This document shows positions 13,133-26,624 of a DNA stretch of 64,000 nt, one piece after another. The position numbers and the translations under genes are program-made. Each line of letters starts with the position of its first letter. The first letter of the stretch is position 1. The stretch lies in assembly GCA_013396635.1 (NCBI GenBank), contig WBMW01005646.1:872523-936522 (forward strand). Direction: 5' to 3'. The DNA is from Penelope pileata. Its lineage: Eukaryota > Chordata > Aves > Galliformes > Cracidae. Under the pieces are notes generated by a model. It searched no databases and was not told the DNA's origin. It was given only the letters and a program-made list of their open reading frames with translations.

Positions 13133-13186
13133 CTTGAGGGGAGGAAGACTCTTGAGGGGAGGAAGACTCTTGAGGGGAGGAAGACT
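13133..13186. repeat. 18-bp tandem repeat, three exact copies
   Basis: The unit cttgaggggaggaagact is repeated three times head to tail without substitutions, which suggests recent expansion. The period is a multiple of three, so the minus strand reads a repeating S-L-P-P-L-K. No functional reading frame surrounds it. Confidence 0.97.
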
Positions 13187-13260
13187 CCTCACTCTTCTTG
13201 GGCATCTCAGGCAAGACTGTGTCTGAGGGAGGTAAATGGCCAATGTTGTTGTTCCTCAGA

Positions 13261-16200
13261 TAATAAGGGAAATTCTTTAATCAAGCAGATGCTGAAATTT
13301 TAAGAAACTCTGGCAGTCTTATTGGGAAGCTGAATCTGTCTTCAATTTAAGGCATAAAGTTCTCACAGATGCTTTTTTGTGGAAGCCAGGATATTTGGCG
13401 AAGTGCTGTTGATATGTTGGTTCATCCTTCAGATGTGATCATACAATCTGGGCAACTCTGCTTTTACCAGGAAATAGATCTTAAGTGTAGCTCTTTTACC
13501 TAGAAATTGTTTTATTTATTTTTTTTCACTAATCCTTTTTGTATGATTTGTGTCATTCTGAGGTCATGTAGAGTGAGAAGATATCCAAGGTCCCTTTTAA
13601 ACAGATCCAGTGCATCTTTTATCTGGACTTCTAGCCACGACACAGCTGTGAGGGTGAATATCATTCGTGATACTTAATTCACTTCTGGAGAAGGGAAGAG
13701 TGATATAAAATATAGACAGGATCTAATGCGGAAAGAAAATGATTACTTTTGAAGCAGACCTATGTTAGAGCACAAGTGCTGTACAAAGTTCACAGAACCA
13801 AATAAAAATCTAAACTACTTGCTAAGCGCATTCATTTTGTAGAATCATTCTTTTACTATTATTCATGCTTTATCTAGTATGACAATATTCCTATCAATAT
13901 TCCTACTAAAGCAGCCAAAACTGTGCACAAAACTTTGTCTGCACCCAAGGGATTTCCCTGCCTTGTGCAAACTTGAATCCTTCCTTTACTGCTTTTTTGT
14001 TTTCCTGTCACTTGATACAGAATTAATTAGAAACTCATCACTATTAGTTTCAAAATTTTCACTTTCCTTCACATTCTTCTTATTGAAGTCAATAATTTGG
14101 TCAACATTTCACTTCTGCAAAGGAACACCATTGTTCAAAAACTGGATTTTCTTCCAAGTCACTTACACATTCTCCTCTGTATCATCTACATCCATAGCTC
14201 ATAGATAGTGCTTTGTGAGTTTAAATGTCAGTTGTTTCCCCAAAAGATCACATTATTGAACTCCATCTGTTCCCCAAGAATTTGGATAATGCTTCCTTTG
14301 GATAGAAAAGACACTGCAAAAATAACAGTTATTTAATAAATCCTCTTTAACAAAAATGTATGTATGGAATTGTCTCATTTTTCTTTTATTACAAAAGTAG
14401 TGTGATTTTTATTAAACATTAATATTAACGTGGCAATTGCTATTGAAGTTACATTTTTCAGTTTTGTGTGAAAATATCCAAACTTATTTTGATCAAAATT
14501 ATTTGCATTTTTTGGTGAAATTGAAATTGATTATACTGAGTTTTCTTATTAACATGCTATGCTTTTGTCATTTTGCTGATGTTCTGTATTCAAAATTGAT
14601 TTTTAAAAAGATGCTGTCCTTTCCCACCCTAAAATTCCTGAATTGCATATTTTAGTAAATGAAGGAAGATCAAAATCCTCTTCAATTCTTCAACAGGACA
14701 GCATTTCAAGTGCCTTTACTGTGTATGTTTCTAGTGCCAGTGTGGCAACTGTGTAATAAATGTGATGGTAATGAACACTTGTTTTACTCATATGCACTAT
14801 AATTCCTGATTTGTCTGTGATGGGATTTCTTTAGAAATTCACCACCAAAGTGTTATAAAAATATTTTCCCTCTTCTGAGTGAAATAAGCTTGTGAGAAAA
14901 TAGAGCTTATTCAGCAATTTCTGATAGTTCTGCATCTCTGGAGATTAAAAGTGAGCTTTTTGTAAAATTTTAAATATATTAGCGTTTTGCTTGTTAGCAC
15001 GATAAAACTGCTCTTTTGAGTCATGAGTTAATAAGCTGCATTTCTTTCATAACATTATGTCAAGATATCTAGAAATTAAATCAATAGTTAAGTATCTAGA
15101 ATAAAGTAAGTGCTGCTTATAGCAATAAGTAGATGCATGCTGTGCTTTAAATGTATGCAACATTCTCAAATATTTGAATTTAGGTATGTGTCCATTTTTT
15201 ATAGGATTTATTGAAGACAATCTGTTGTCCCATGGATCTTGCATAAAAAATTCTAATGTTTGAGTGAGATGGGATGAGTACAAGTGGAAGAACACACAAA
15301 ACGAGTTTTATGGCTGAGTGCAGAGAAGTCAGACTAGACATCACTGAGAGAATGAGGTCAAAAAATTTCCAGCAAATGCCAAGTTTTTTCTGCCAATCTT
15401 TATCAATATTGCAATTAGAAGTAAAAGTGGGTGAGAAAATCCTATGCGCTTCCAATGTAAAATTTTTTCAATTCCTTATATGTTTTCACTTCCTTCTCAC
15501 TGATCTGAACTCTAAATGAGTGAGTTTACTTACATTTTGCTTGCTTGTTTGTTTTTATTTACTGCTACAATGGTGATATCTTCTCTCTTTTTTTTTTTAA
15601 CTGCTTTTGTGGAGATTTCACTAAGCTTTCAAAGGCATTTATGTTTTTTTGGTTTTATTGGATTCTTTTAAAGATTTTAAAGCCTTTTTTTCCTTCATCT
15701 CATCAGGTGTTTTGTTCTTCTATGTATGGGTGGTATTTCTTTTTTGTGTTTGTTTGTTTTTTAGCTTTTACAGCTCTTCAAATAGTGCTAAATAATTGCC
15801 CTACTCCATTTAATTGGAATGACAAACACAAGAAAGTTAATTAACAAAAAAGTTCACTGCAGGGCAAGTTAACAGAATGGAAAAGAAGTCATGATTTACA
15901 GTATTTGCACAACTTTCTTTATAAAGCAATTGTTCTTCATTATAATAATGCCAGGAGAGTAAATAGAAAAAAAAAAATGTGTTGCATTAGCAAACAATTA
16001 ATGAGCATTTGTAACTGAATGGAATCCACTTTTATGTATTATTTCATTAAAAGTTTACAGGATACATGAGACCGGAGAATAAATAAGGGTAATGATTTCA
16101 AGGTAATGGTCTCCTAGGGGGCATGAATATTGAACAAATCTGTTAGTCTTGCCTACTAACCAAAACCTTAAAAACGGGCTTTTTATACCTTAATTTTTCT

Positions 16201-17317
16201 ACTCACCCTTTCATTAAGAGATAAAAGTGTGCTATTAAAAGACAAACTGGCGCAGATGTTTCAGAATTATCATTAGAGTACATTCTCTCGTGTGGGTTAA
16301 CAAGAGCTCCTCTTTTACATTAAATTGCCCACGACATACATCCTTTTTCCATTGAGAAGGATAGCTGTTTGTGTCCCTGCAGAAAGTAGCAAGCCTTTTG
16401 TAGTAGCTGATAATTTTTAAAGGAGTAACCAGCATTTTCTTCACTGTATGCTTACATACACTACTCCTTGGGACAGCCAGTCCCAATTGCTACATATACA
16501 CTTCAGTGACAGAGAGGTTTTCCACCATCTTCATTGCATTTGTAGGCAGGACTAGTTAGCTCCTTCATTTCAGCTGCCAAACAGGCAGATTTGATAATGG
16601 CTTCAATACTATATGGCTGTCTTGGTTCCTCTCTGACAAGATCATGAAAATGTCATGAAAACAAATAGCATACATGGACTATCTGCAGGAAAGGCTGGAG
16701 TTTATACAAAGAAACATACATATGAGAACTGTGTGAATTTCAGGGTGTTCTTCAAATCCAGCAATTTAAATATGTACAGAAATAGCCACCGATGCTCATT
16801 TTCTTACTGTGCCCTTTTATTCCCGCATGCCTGCCTGCATTTGTCTATTAGTTCTTGTCTCATATTTGGATTATAAAAGTTTTGAGAACATAAGTGCCTC
16901 AGTTCTGTGTTGCTACAAGGCCTAGCACAAAGTACTGCTGATTCTTGGCTGTTTTTTTTTTTTTTTTAGAAATCAGAGGTACATGTAAATAATTGTCATG
17001 TTTCTATTAAATTTCTACAATATCATTATTGGGGCTGATTTGCAGTCTCTAAGTACATCCCATGTGGCCTAAAATTTACTCGTTTTTCTACCTTTTTTTT
17101 TTTTTCTTTTTTTAACTAGGTTATAAACTATTCCTTACTTTATGAAATCACTGTATAATGTGATAAACATTGTTTTAATGATTGTGACATGAAAGTGGTT
17201 ACAGAAGGGGTCCAGGCAGGGAACTCAGAACATCTCAACGCTATTTGTGGCCATACCATCCAGATATGATGTGTTGCACATCTGTGAAATGGACACAGTA
17301 GTACATATTGGATTATA
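13261..17317. other. Unique AT-rich DNA, no gene seen
   Basis: About 4 kb of AT-rich sequence. Hydrophobic, F-rich open frames (for example 13879-14208 and 15545-15844) come from T-rich composition and have no recognisable domain. T homopolymers lie at 16952-16967 and near 17093-17112. Confidence 0.55.
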
Positions 17318-17325
17318 AATTAAGG

Positions 17326-18099
17326 CACGAGTCTCCAACCTTTTGGCTTGCCTGGGCTGCATTGAGTGAAGAGGAATTGTTTGGGACTGCATATATAATA
17401 ATGTATTTAACTAACAAAACTTATTTTTTTTTTTATTAAAACATAAAAAAAGAGAGCAACAAAACCATAAAACTAGAGGGATATTTGACTTTGTTTTTAT
17501 GATACTAATGCACCAATCTGGTTTGATGGAAGTGATTGCAATTCCTAGTGAGTTCTCAAGGTGTTAGAGATTTTTGGAAGAAGATAGATCTTGTAAAAGT
17601 CTAGTAGAGAGACATGATCAATTTTTTCTTTGAGTTGAATGCCTGATTGCACCACTATGCATTCCATTTGAAAATTCACAGGTGAGGTATTTATGTCTAC
17701 TGAAAATGGAGTTGCAAATATACCAAAAAATTGATGATTTTTTCATCAATTTTGAAACCTTTCACTGATCAAATTTCTTTATCAAATGAAAAGCAAGACT
17801 GCAAATTTTTCACTGTTCACAGGACTGTTTATCCAAAGTATCAAAATGCATAAAGTTATTTGTCATAACTTGTGTTAGCACTGCACTGCACCCTCCCCTT
17901 GTCCTGGGTTCAGCTCAGACAGTGCTCATCACAGACATATATTTGGTTGTTGCTGAGTGATGGGAGCGTTCTCAGGGCTGAATCAGGCAGCTTGGTGGAG
18001 ACGAGCTACCGCCATGATAGCGTGGCAGCAGGAGGCAGGCCGCATTATGAACTGTGGGGGGCTGCATGCGACCCATGGGCCATGGGTTGGACATGCCTG
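17326..18099 (-). mobile_element. hAT (Charlie-like) DNA transposon, copy 1
   Basis: Ends of the tgtccaacc type face each other: near the left end 'gtctccaacc', and at the right end the complement of 'caggcatgtccaacc'. The 8-bp flanks aattaagg (17318-17325) and agttaagg (18100-18107) match at 7 of 8 positions, as expected for a hAT target duplication. The interior aligns throughout with copies 2 and 3 but lacks about 110 bases that in those copies encode the transposase C-terminal signature. It is an internally deleted, non-autonomous copy. The strand follows the transposase remnant seen in the other copies. Confidence 0.85.
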
Positions 18100-18107
18100 A
18101 GTTAAGG

Positions 18108-21100
18108 GGATGCTAAACAAGAAAAGTTTTAGGCTGACAGGTCATCTGAAAAGTGTATTTTAAAGCACATACAGGAATGTTTTGTTCTAGTCTGGGGTTC
18201 TTTGTATTGCCATAATTTTAATTCGGGACAAAATACAACTCTTTTTGAGTATGCAGGCTGTCCATTTCCATCCTTCTCCGTTAGACTGCACATCCTCCCT
18301 TCCTTAAAATATTTGTTTATTTGTGAATTAAGCTAAGAACAGTGTAGACACCTGCTATAACACTGTTGCTTGCATTTGTCATACTCTCAGGTTGGAACAG
18401 CAGATGTGCCCTTTGTAATGAATCAGAGGGGGAAGCACTCAATCAATAAATGTAAGAGAATCACACAGCTGACCATGAGTACCAGGCCACAGAACATATC
18501 CATAATAGCTGTCATAATCATGTGTCTAAATGAGTTGGTGAGATGACCTTGCTCATTTAAATGAACAGATTATCCTCATATATTCTCTCTGGTACACAGG
18601 TGTTCCATGACAACAAGTACTGACCTCTAGCCTGTAGGATAACAGACTGTGGAGCCTGTAATTTGTGAGCAGAGTTGGGTGAGGGATGGTGTCATGGTAG
18701 GGCCAGTGAGGAATGTGTGTGGCTGAAGCATGCTGTACTTCAAAGATGTGTGTGCAGTGTTCATCTGAGAAGTCATGGCGTCTTTTAATTTTTTAAGGAA
18801 CTGTTTGGTTCCTGCAAGGCTTCCTTCCCAAGACAGGTAACTTAATTTCATCTTGGAATTTGGTAGTAGTGAGATCAGTCAGACTGAAATACTTGTTCTT
18901 TTATGTAACATTTCATGTGTAAGAATAAAAATCTGCTGCACATTTATGAAGGTTTTGAACATACTCATTTTATTGTTAGGCATTGTCATTCTTAATTATT
19001 CAAATAAAGTAAACAAATTATTACGGGCAATTCTAATGAAGGGCTTAAAATATCTACTATAAGAGGGATTTGCATTTTTTCATTGAGATATGAATGTTTG
19101 AATATAGCCCTGGTCCTAAAGATTTTAGGAGATTTTTATTTGTCTTCAGGCAGAGAAACTGGGCTCCTTGCAGGGGAGAGAGACAGTGTTTCTTTGCAGA
19201 CTTGCCCATGTGATTATTTTTCTCAATTGTCTGTATGACTAGCTTGTTATCCAGAAGAGTGAGTCATTGAATTGGAAAAACATGGACTTTGTTAAATATC
19301 TTTGTAAAATCAAGGTTCCCAGACATTTCCTGATGAGGCATGTGATAATATAAAGTAAAATAAAACAAAAGCCAATTGTATATACGTCTGATAGGCATTG
19401 TTTTGTTCCCCTTCTTAATAAGGAGTGACAATTCTTTTATGCAATTCACCAGGGCAAACCAGCCCACAGATCATTACAATAACATACAAAAACATTTCTA
19501 GCCCCAAAGACTTTGTCAATTCAAACAGCACTTGTACAAGCAAAATGACAACCTATTGTACTTCTTTAGAGAGTTCATTTTTTTGCTGTGAGCTATAGCA
19601 CTGTAGCATGCATTGTATTATTGTTCAACTTAGTGAATTGCTGATGTGTATAATGATGCACCTGTTAGTCAAGAAATTCCTCAGAAGCCAAACAGTGCTG
19701 CGAAATTGACATACTCACGTACAGCCAGAGCTACCAGGATGTTTCCCTTGCATTATGCAATATTTTCAGCTTAATGGCCATTAAAGGCAATAATAAAACA
19801 GATGTTGCTGAGTAGTATGTTGTCAAATATTGGTGAAAAGTATTGAGATGATGATAGCAATGTGATTCACAGTGTGGTAGCTGAGGATGGGTCAGTGTTT
19901 TTATTATCAACCCTGTTTTTTTCTTTTTTTCTCCTGTGCATATATGTATGTGCCCTAGACAGGGACTTGCCAGGCAGCAGATAAAGCCTGAAGCAATGAC
20001 CAACTTTTGTGCTTGTAAATTTTTCAGTAAATGTAGTGATATAACTTCATTTAGTTTCTGAAAGTAAAGTTTTGCAACAGATAGGCAATGAAATTTGCAA
20101 CTTTGTGAGTCTGCCACAGCTGATGACAGTTCTTACTTCGTCTCCTTGATAGTTCAACTAGACTTTCCTTTTTTTTTTTTTTTTTACCATGAGGAAGGAG
20201 TGGAGGGAGAAGGTGGAAAGATATTCAATATATCTTTAATTGCAACAGCATAGAGAATTTATTTATTGTTACATCTTGATTGCACCTTTTTTGGGGATCC
20301 TAGGAATGCTCAGAGCACTGGGGAGCTTGAGACCCTTCACTTGTGTTCCTGTAGCATCTCCTGGCCACCTGAGAGTGTGTCTCATCTGAGAACCATTTAC
20401 TGTATAAGTCCCTGTAAATTTGGCTTCTACTTAATTGAAAAGAAGAAACCAATGCATCCTGTACTTCAACAGGAAATTTGGAGAAAATGAGAGCTGTGTG
20501 TGGCATCAGAATAGTATGATCTTTGAATGCAATTCAGCAATAGAAATTGAAAGCAAAGTTATTGAAAAGAGTAGCTTTCTCTGTCCGGATTTCACCTGGG
20601 ATGGAGTTGATTCTTAAACCTTAATTTAGAAATTAAATTGTATTTCCTCCAAAAATAAGGTTTTCCCTGTTTTTTAGTGAATATGCTGCATCTGTTTTCC
20701 TTAGGCTGTGCCTGAGGCACAAGATTAATCCCAAGATTAGTGAGTTAGCATTTCTGTTCTTGGAAGGCAAGTAGGTGAAGCCAGAAACTTCATTCACTGA
20801 AGTGGCCTGAAGTTGTGGATCAGCTATGCAAAGAGTCAAAGAGTCAAGGAGTGTTAACTCAATTACAACTACTCGCAGAATGAAAAATCTCTCAAACCTG
20901 TAAATTAAACTAAGATTTTTTTCTTCTATTTTAGTTGTTTTATTCCTCCACCTCTTATTTACCTTTTTTCCATCCTTACATGGTCATTTGTTAGACTCAA
21001 TAGTATTTGTGAGAAAATATTCTTAGTTAATTCTGTATCAAAGCTGCAACTCCCATTCTAAATTAGTCTTACAGTCGTTATAACACCACCAGCTACTCAG

Positions 21101-24100
21101 TCCAAGGGTCTTTGCAGTTCCTATGAAATAAAATAATGTCTAGAAATATATTTACTGATAGGAAAAGCATGATCTGTGTGTTGGGGAATAGAAAATTTGA
21201 ATCTCTTCTTGGCTTTCTTGGTGTGTTGAAAGTGAATATATGTCCTAAATATGCAATAATAACATTATTCAGTTATTATTGTGTACATTTTAAATTAACA
21301 TGTTGCTTTGAGAAATAAATACATGACAAAGAATATTTTCTTATTTCACAAAGAGGAGAAAAATTTTTTGCTATCTTTCCAAATAACTTCATTGGAATTA
21401 AAGTGCTATTTAGGTGGAATGTCAGCTAAATCTTGAGTTCTCCACGTCCATGTCTCTGGACAATTATGATTATTTTTGTTTAGTTCAATTTATCGTAGTT
21501 AATTGAAATAATTCAGATGTATTCGTATTATTTTGAAGTGCAGACAGCAGCATGGGATCATCAGCTGTGATTTCCCTCTTAAAATCAAATGGTTTAAATA
21601 TTCAGTATTCAGCCTTAAGTAGTTTGAGTCAAACTGAAGCCAAACAATTTTTTTTATGGTCTTGTATTTGAAAGGAGTGGATCACCATGCTTTCTAGTCT
21701 AGCTGTCTAGTGATTGGAACATTCAGTTTGAACAAAGAAGAGGTAACTCTGGTCCTCTTACACTGCAAAGGACACTAACCTCAGCAATCCCACCATCTGG
21801 TTAAGGGACCAAGGTGCTGTTTCATGGCACTGTTGCTGCCGTTTGAAAGGAAACGGAGAACCCCACGAAGTTTCCTCATTTAAGGGTCCAAGCTCTGGAT
21901 CCTGAGGGGAAAGACGTACACATCTTCTGGAGGTGGTCAGAAGGATGTGTCTTCTGACTAGAGTTTCCCACAGTGCATCATGTTGTTTACTTTGGACCCT
22001 GATTGAGATGTCAGTATTTCCCTGTTCATAGTGTAAGGTTTGTAGGTATGTAAGTCAGCATTTTGGGTGCAGCACAGCGCTTGTATGCTTACAAATTAGG
22101 CATTTAGCTCGATACCAAAACCTTCTACTACAGATAGAGTGTAGTAGTTGGAAACAATAAATGGGGAGCCATCCGAAGGGTACATAACTTTCAAAAGGGC
22201 CCTATATTTATAGCATGGACTGCAACAGGAAAATAAGCTTTAAATTTGAGATCAAAACTGATTTTCTTTTTAATTTTTAAATGTCTTTCAGATGAGTATT
22301 TTTTTACTATTTAATCTCGCTCTCTTTTTTTTTTTTTAAATAGATTCTTTGTCCAGAAAACTGTCTCTTCTCCTGAAACCTGCTAGAAATTTGTTTCTTT
22401 TTCACAGCTCATAACAGAAGAACAAATTTACCTATTTGAGGGCATCTGAGCCCACAATGTTTCATAAGTATATGGAGCAGGAGATTGTTGATTCTTAGTT
22501 CTGAATAACTCTCTAAGTAAAAGATATCACACCAATGATTACTTTTCTGTAATGTTCTATCCCTAAAACACAGAATATTTTGAGGGGCAAAGTGATGGGG
22601 TGATTAGCATCCTTTATATTTAATGATCATTTCCTTTGGTCCTAAGGATCACAAAGTTCGTAAAGAAATTCTTCTGTTTACTTGAGACTTCAGCTTTCTG
22701 TCCTCTATGACATCTTGTATCTATGAGTTTCATCAGCTAATCAGATTCTGTGTGTGAAAGTATTTTAACATTTTTATATGCTTTTCTTTTCAAATTTCAG
22801 TTTCATTGGATGATTCTTCTTGTTACGTTGGCTAAACAGTACATTTTCCCTTTACTTGCATTGTTTTCATCTTAAGATTTTTAAAGGTTCTTTCTGATAG
22901 CTTGTTTTAAGCAAATTGATAGTAGACTGTTTTAGACCTTGAAATAACATTATTCCTGGTAAACTGGTTGTAGTTGCTTATGCTCTTAGAAGGGCATGAA
23001 TTTTAAATGGATGGTCCATTTTCCTCAGGAGATGAGTTTATTTTGTCATCTTAAAGCTTTATCATGGGAATATGTATCTTTTTTTTTCTTTCTCTCTTTT
23101 TCCTTTTTTCTTTTTTTTTTCATTTTTTTTAAAATCAGAGAAATGAAAATAATAATCAGCCCCAATAATGCTGATCTGATTATTCTTTCAACACCTCAAG
23201 ACCTCCATTGATTTTTTTTTTAGTGAATGGTTTATTTAAAATGTTATAGGAAATGTGAATAATTCACCTAATTGATAGAAACTGGAAAAGATAATCCATG
23301 ACAGTGAATTTTATTCATTACAAAAAAGTGATGTTTTGACGTTTACTAAGGAAAAGAGTGAAAAAGCACAATGGTTATTTTACTGTTCTTCAGAAGATGT
23401 AGCACTGAGGGGATGTGCTATGCTGTGATTTTTGAAGTTAGTTGAGATGATTGATGAAGCTGAAAAGCTATTGTGGTAAGCTCCTCTACTGAATTACATG
23501 TCACAGTTCAGCTGTATATAACATAGTTTGAATTTAGATTCGGCTTTTCAGAGAACCTATTAGATAAATTATATTTCTTTGATTGCTTTGAAAAGAAGGA
23601 GAGGGTGATTAATTTCCAGAGAAAAGAAATTCAGCTTAAATTATTTCTGTTCAACTGTACTTTCCAAAATGAAGTGGCCATTTAAGTACAATGGTGAATT
23701 CTTCTTTCCTTCTATGCCCAAAAGATGTCAAGCACTATCTGGAAAATGAGTTAAGATATGCATAAATATGTGGTGTTGGCCTCTAAATAAGTTGATGGTG
23801 GTAAGTGAGCTGATAGAAAGTTGTTTGTGGGTTTTTGTTTTTATTTGTTTTTGCTTCGTTTGTTTGTTTTTGCTTTGTGCTTTTAAAAGGGGTTTTAGCC
23901 CAGATTGTGTTAGAACACAGATCTTAGACTATCCTTGCTGATTTCACCAATTTTACACTTTTAGATTCTAGATTTCATGTGAGAATCTAACATTTTCTCA
24001 GACTCATCTCTGCTCTAAGAGGAAACAGTAAAATTTAAAAAGGGGAAATTGATATCCAAGAAACAAAAGTTTTCTCATAAACACTTGCCTGAGGATTTAC

Positions 24101-26048
24101 TGACATTAGAAAGTGCTAGTTGGGAAAACAGTCTTTAACTGTTTGTGCTCAAGAATATCCCAAAGGCAGAATAAGAGTGAGGGATACTGTTTGAAGAAGG
24201 CACTGCTTCAAGAGAAGATGACCTGAGCAGTGGCAGCTGGGCATTTGAAAAAATCAAGTGTCATCATGACAGATAACAAATTTATTCAGTTATCTTGGAC
24301 TCAGGTTCAGTATCTCTTTGATAAATTAAAACTTACCCGTCATAAGTGTATTTTGTAGTATTTGATTCAGAGGGTAATCTCTTCCAATGACAGAGAAATC
24401 CTCCTATCTTTTTGGTTTCACCCCAAACACTTGTGAAGGAATAAATGAAGTTACTGAATGCAACCACCTTTCTGTTAACATTTAATTAGGTGTGAAACCA
24501 TCATCTCACAGAGTGAGCTTCCTTTGCCCTTACAGGGTTGCTTACTTTCTCTTTGAAATACCTCTGGCAAGAAATGTCCCTTTCAATAGGACTCTTCTTC
24601 TCATCTGACTCCATCAAAATGCCTGGAAACATCATTATTTTGTGCTCCTAGCTGAATATTGCTATTCCTTTTCATCCTACAATGAAATAGTTGTTATTGA
24701 TAAACTGTGTTCTGAGTTGGTGGATGCCGCAATTCCATGTACTTTGTTCAGTGAGTCTTGAATTCTCACTTGAAAACATGGTGAATGTTCTAAGAATTCT
24801 AGCAAGAAAAAGGGGGAGAAAAAGAATAAATCTGTTTGATTAACTATTTTGCATGACTTGTTAAACTACGCTCACCACATACCATGAAAACAGCTCATGC
24901 TGGCAATGTGAGCAGAAAGCAAACTTAAGCTTCCTTTTAACCCTGCATTGTAGAACTAACTTCAGAGGCTTTGAGAACATCTAGTCCATCTCCCTATGTT
25001 CACCACCTACAAGTTGTAAGGACTACAAGATGCAAGATAAGATCAAGAGACTACAAAAAATATCTACCTGCAAATACTGTAATACATTCTCCATTCAGGG
25101 TGTAATACACGCGCAATAAAATAGAGGTGCAGGATCGTCTTTAATTACCACTGTGCCTGGCAAATGGTGTCTCATCACAGCCTCATTGAAATAGCATAAA
25201 TGGACTATTCTTTACAGTAGGAAATATGGTTTCAGCCTCGGGAAGTTCTGCCTGTTGCATGCATTTAGTATTTGCAGCTGTAACAAAATTAAATGCACTT
25301 TGCTGTGAGCTGCTTCTTGAAAGAAGCTTTACAAGATGAAACTATTCCACAGATTATTGAGGAAACGGAGCATTCCTTATCAGTGGGAAAAGGCTGAATT
25401 AAATCCTTATAACTGTGTAACAAAGAGTGATGGTGTCAAAAAGGAAAGCAGAAAAATAAATCCCAAAAAGTTTTCCACAGCTCCATCAGTACAAATTAGG
25501 CACTCTGGCATAAATTTTACTGAGCATACAGGATTTACACATTCTAACTAAAGCGGATACTATGAAATGTGGCCTAAACTTAGTGAATCATACAGTTTCC
25601 TAGAGAATTATCAGTTGACCTAGTTTTATTTTTACAGTCTCATTTCCTACATAGAAACCTACTTATTTTGTCAATTGAGAATGCTGTTAGGCAAGGTAAG
25701 TCATATAAAGCCAGTTTGTTGACCTACCGTGAGTAATGGCACTAGGAAATAAATCACAGAGCTTTGTCAACAGATCTACTAGTATTCAGAATTGTGTAGT
25801 CAATTTTGAAGGTTAGAATTGGAAAGATCTGATGGATTCATTTCCTAAATGCTTTCATGCTTTCATGAATTGACTCTCCCTTTTGCTGATAGCAAAATAC
25901 AGACGCCAAAGAGAAATGTTTTATTTTGAAGAAATTTTTTCATGAAAACAATATCTACAGTTTGTATAAATCTAAAAATAGTTACCCTGTAGGCAGCTTC
26001 AGAATTTGTATGTTAAGACCTACATTTGCTTTATACAGTGATCCCTGC
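18108..26048. other. Unique AT-rich DNA, no gene seen
   Basis: About 8 kb without a recognisable gene or interspersed repeat. It holds T homopolymers at 20169-20185 and 23078-23130, and somewhat GC-richer patches near 18600-18840 and 21700-22000 that I cannot classify. The longest open frame, 128 codons on the minus strand at 19731-20117, shows no domain. The short stretch near 24945-25010 faintly resembles a CR1 3' UTR but is too diverged to call. Confidence 0.5.
23078..23130. repeat. T-rich low-complexity tract
   Basis: A run of T with scattered C residues. It produces the F-rich open frame at 22996-23211, which is not a gene. Confidence 0.85.
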
Positions 26049-26624
26049 TGTGCTTGTTTTTCCTGGGACAAAGTGTTTTCTTAGTAGCTCATATGATGTT
26101 ATGTTTTGAATTTGTGATGAAAATAGTGCTGATAACATACCAATGTTTTAGTTGCAGTGCTTATACTGAATCAAGGACTTTTCTGTTTCTCAAGCTGCCC
26201 TGTGTATGAGGAACTGGGAGTGCTCAAGGAGCTGGGAGGGGACAGAACCAGAACAGCTGACACAAGCTGGCCGAAAGGATATTCCATACCATCAGGAGTC
26301 ATGCAGAACAATAACACTGGGAGAAAGAAGACAGAAAAGGGAGATGTTCAGAGTGATAGCATTTGTCTTCCCAAGTAATCACTACATGTGACAAAGCCCT
26401 ACTTTCCTGGAAATCTCCAAGCATCTGTGCGTCATTGGGAAGCAGTGATCAAATTCCTTGTTTGGCTTTGTTTTTGTGCACAGCTTTTGCCCTTCCTAGT
26501 AAACTGTCTTTATTCCAATCCATGAGTTTTCTCACTTTCACCTTTCCAGCTCTCCTCCCTATCCACTGGAGGGGAGTGAGTGGCAGCATTGGGGTTAGCT
26601 GCTTGCAGGGGTTAAACCACAACA
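26049..26624 (+). mobile_element. Solo LTR of an endogenous retrovirus (family related to the other LTRs here)
   Basis: A long terminal repeat in plus orientation. It begins at a TG near 26049 and ends at 'gttaaaccacaaca'. It carries the U3 module shared with the other LTRs of this window (acagctga, then an aggatattcc motif, then 'ccatacc'). A 3' block resembling 'agtaaactgtctttattcc', at the expected place of the polyadenylation region, is followed by 'ctctcctccctatcc' and the terminal 'gcttgcaggggttaaacc'. No retroviral gag, pol or env sequence adjoins it, so it is a solo LTR. I could not find matching 5-bp flanks, so the ends may be off by some bases or the duplication has decayed. Overlapping open frames are chance. 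Confidence 0.8.

Larger units (their letters stand above)
12605..13260. other. GC-richer unidentified segment with poly-A and minisatellite
   Basis: The base composition rises clearly above that of the flanks and the sequence matches no repeat family I can name. Within it are an A-rich tract (13071-13096) and three 18-bp tandem units (13133-13186). Minus-strand frames of 61-87 codons exist but look like chance; one merely translates the tandem repeat as SLPPLK units. It could be an unclassified LTR or a retroposed transcript fragment, but nothing decides this. Confidence 0.4.

Noticed and set aside
13879..14208. 109-codon F- and L-rich frame resembling a membrane protein
   Set aside because: The hydrophobicity comes from T-rich DNA. 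There is no transporter or receptor motif.
19731..20117. 128-codon minus-strand open frame
   Set aside because: It has no recognisable domain, no splice or promoter context, and its composition fits chance in a long unique stretch.
24945..25010. Possible very old CR1 3' UTR ('aacatctagtccatctccc')
   Set aside because: The match is limited to one short block and there is no tail or ORF2 sequence next to it.
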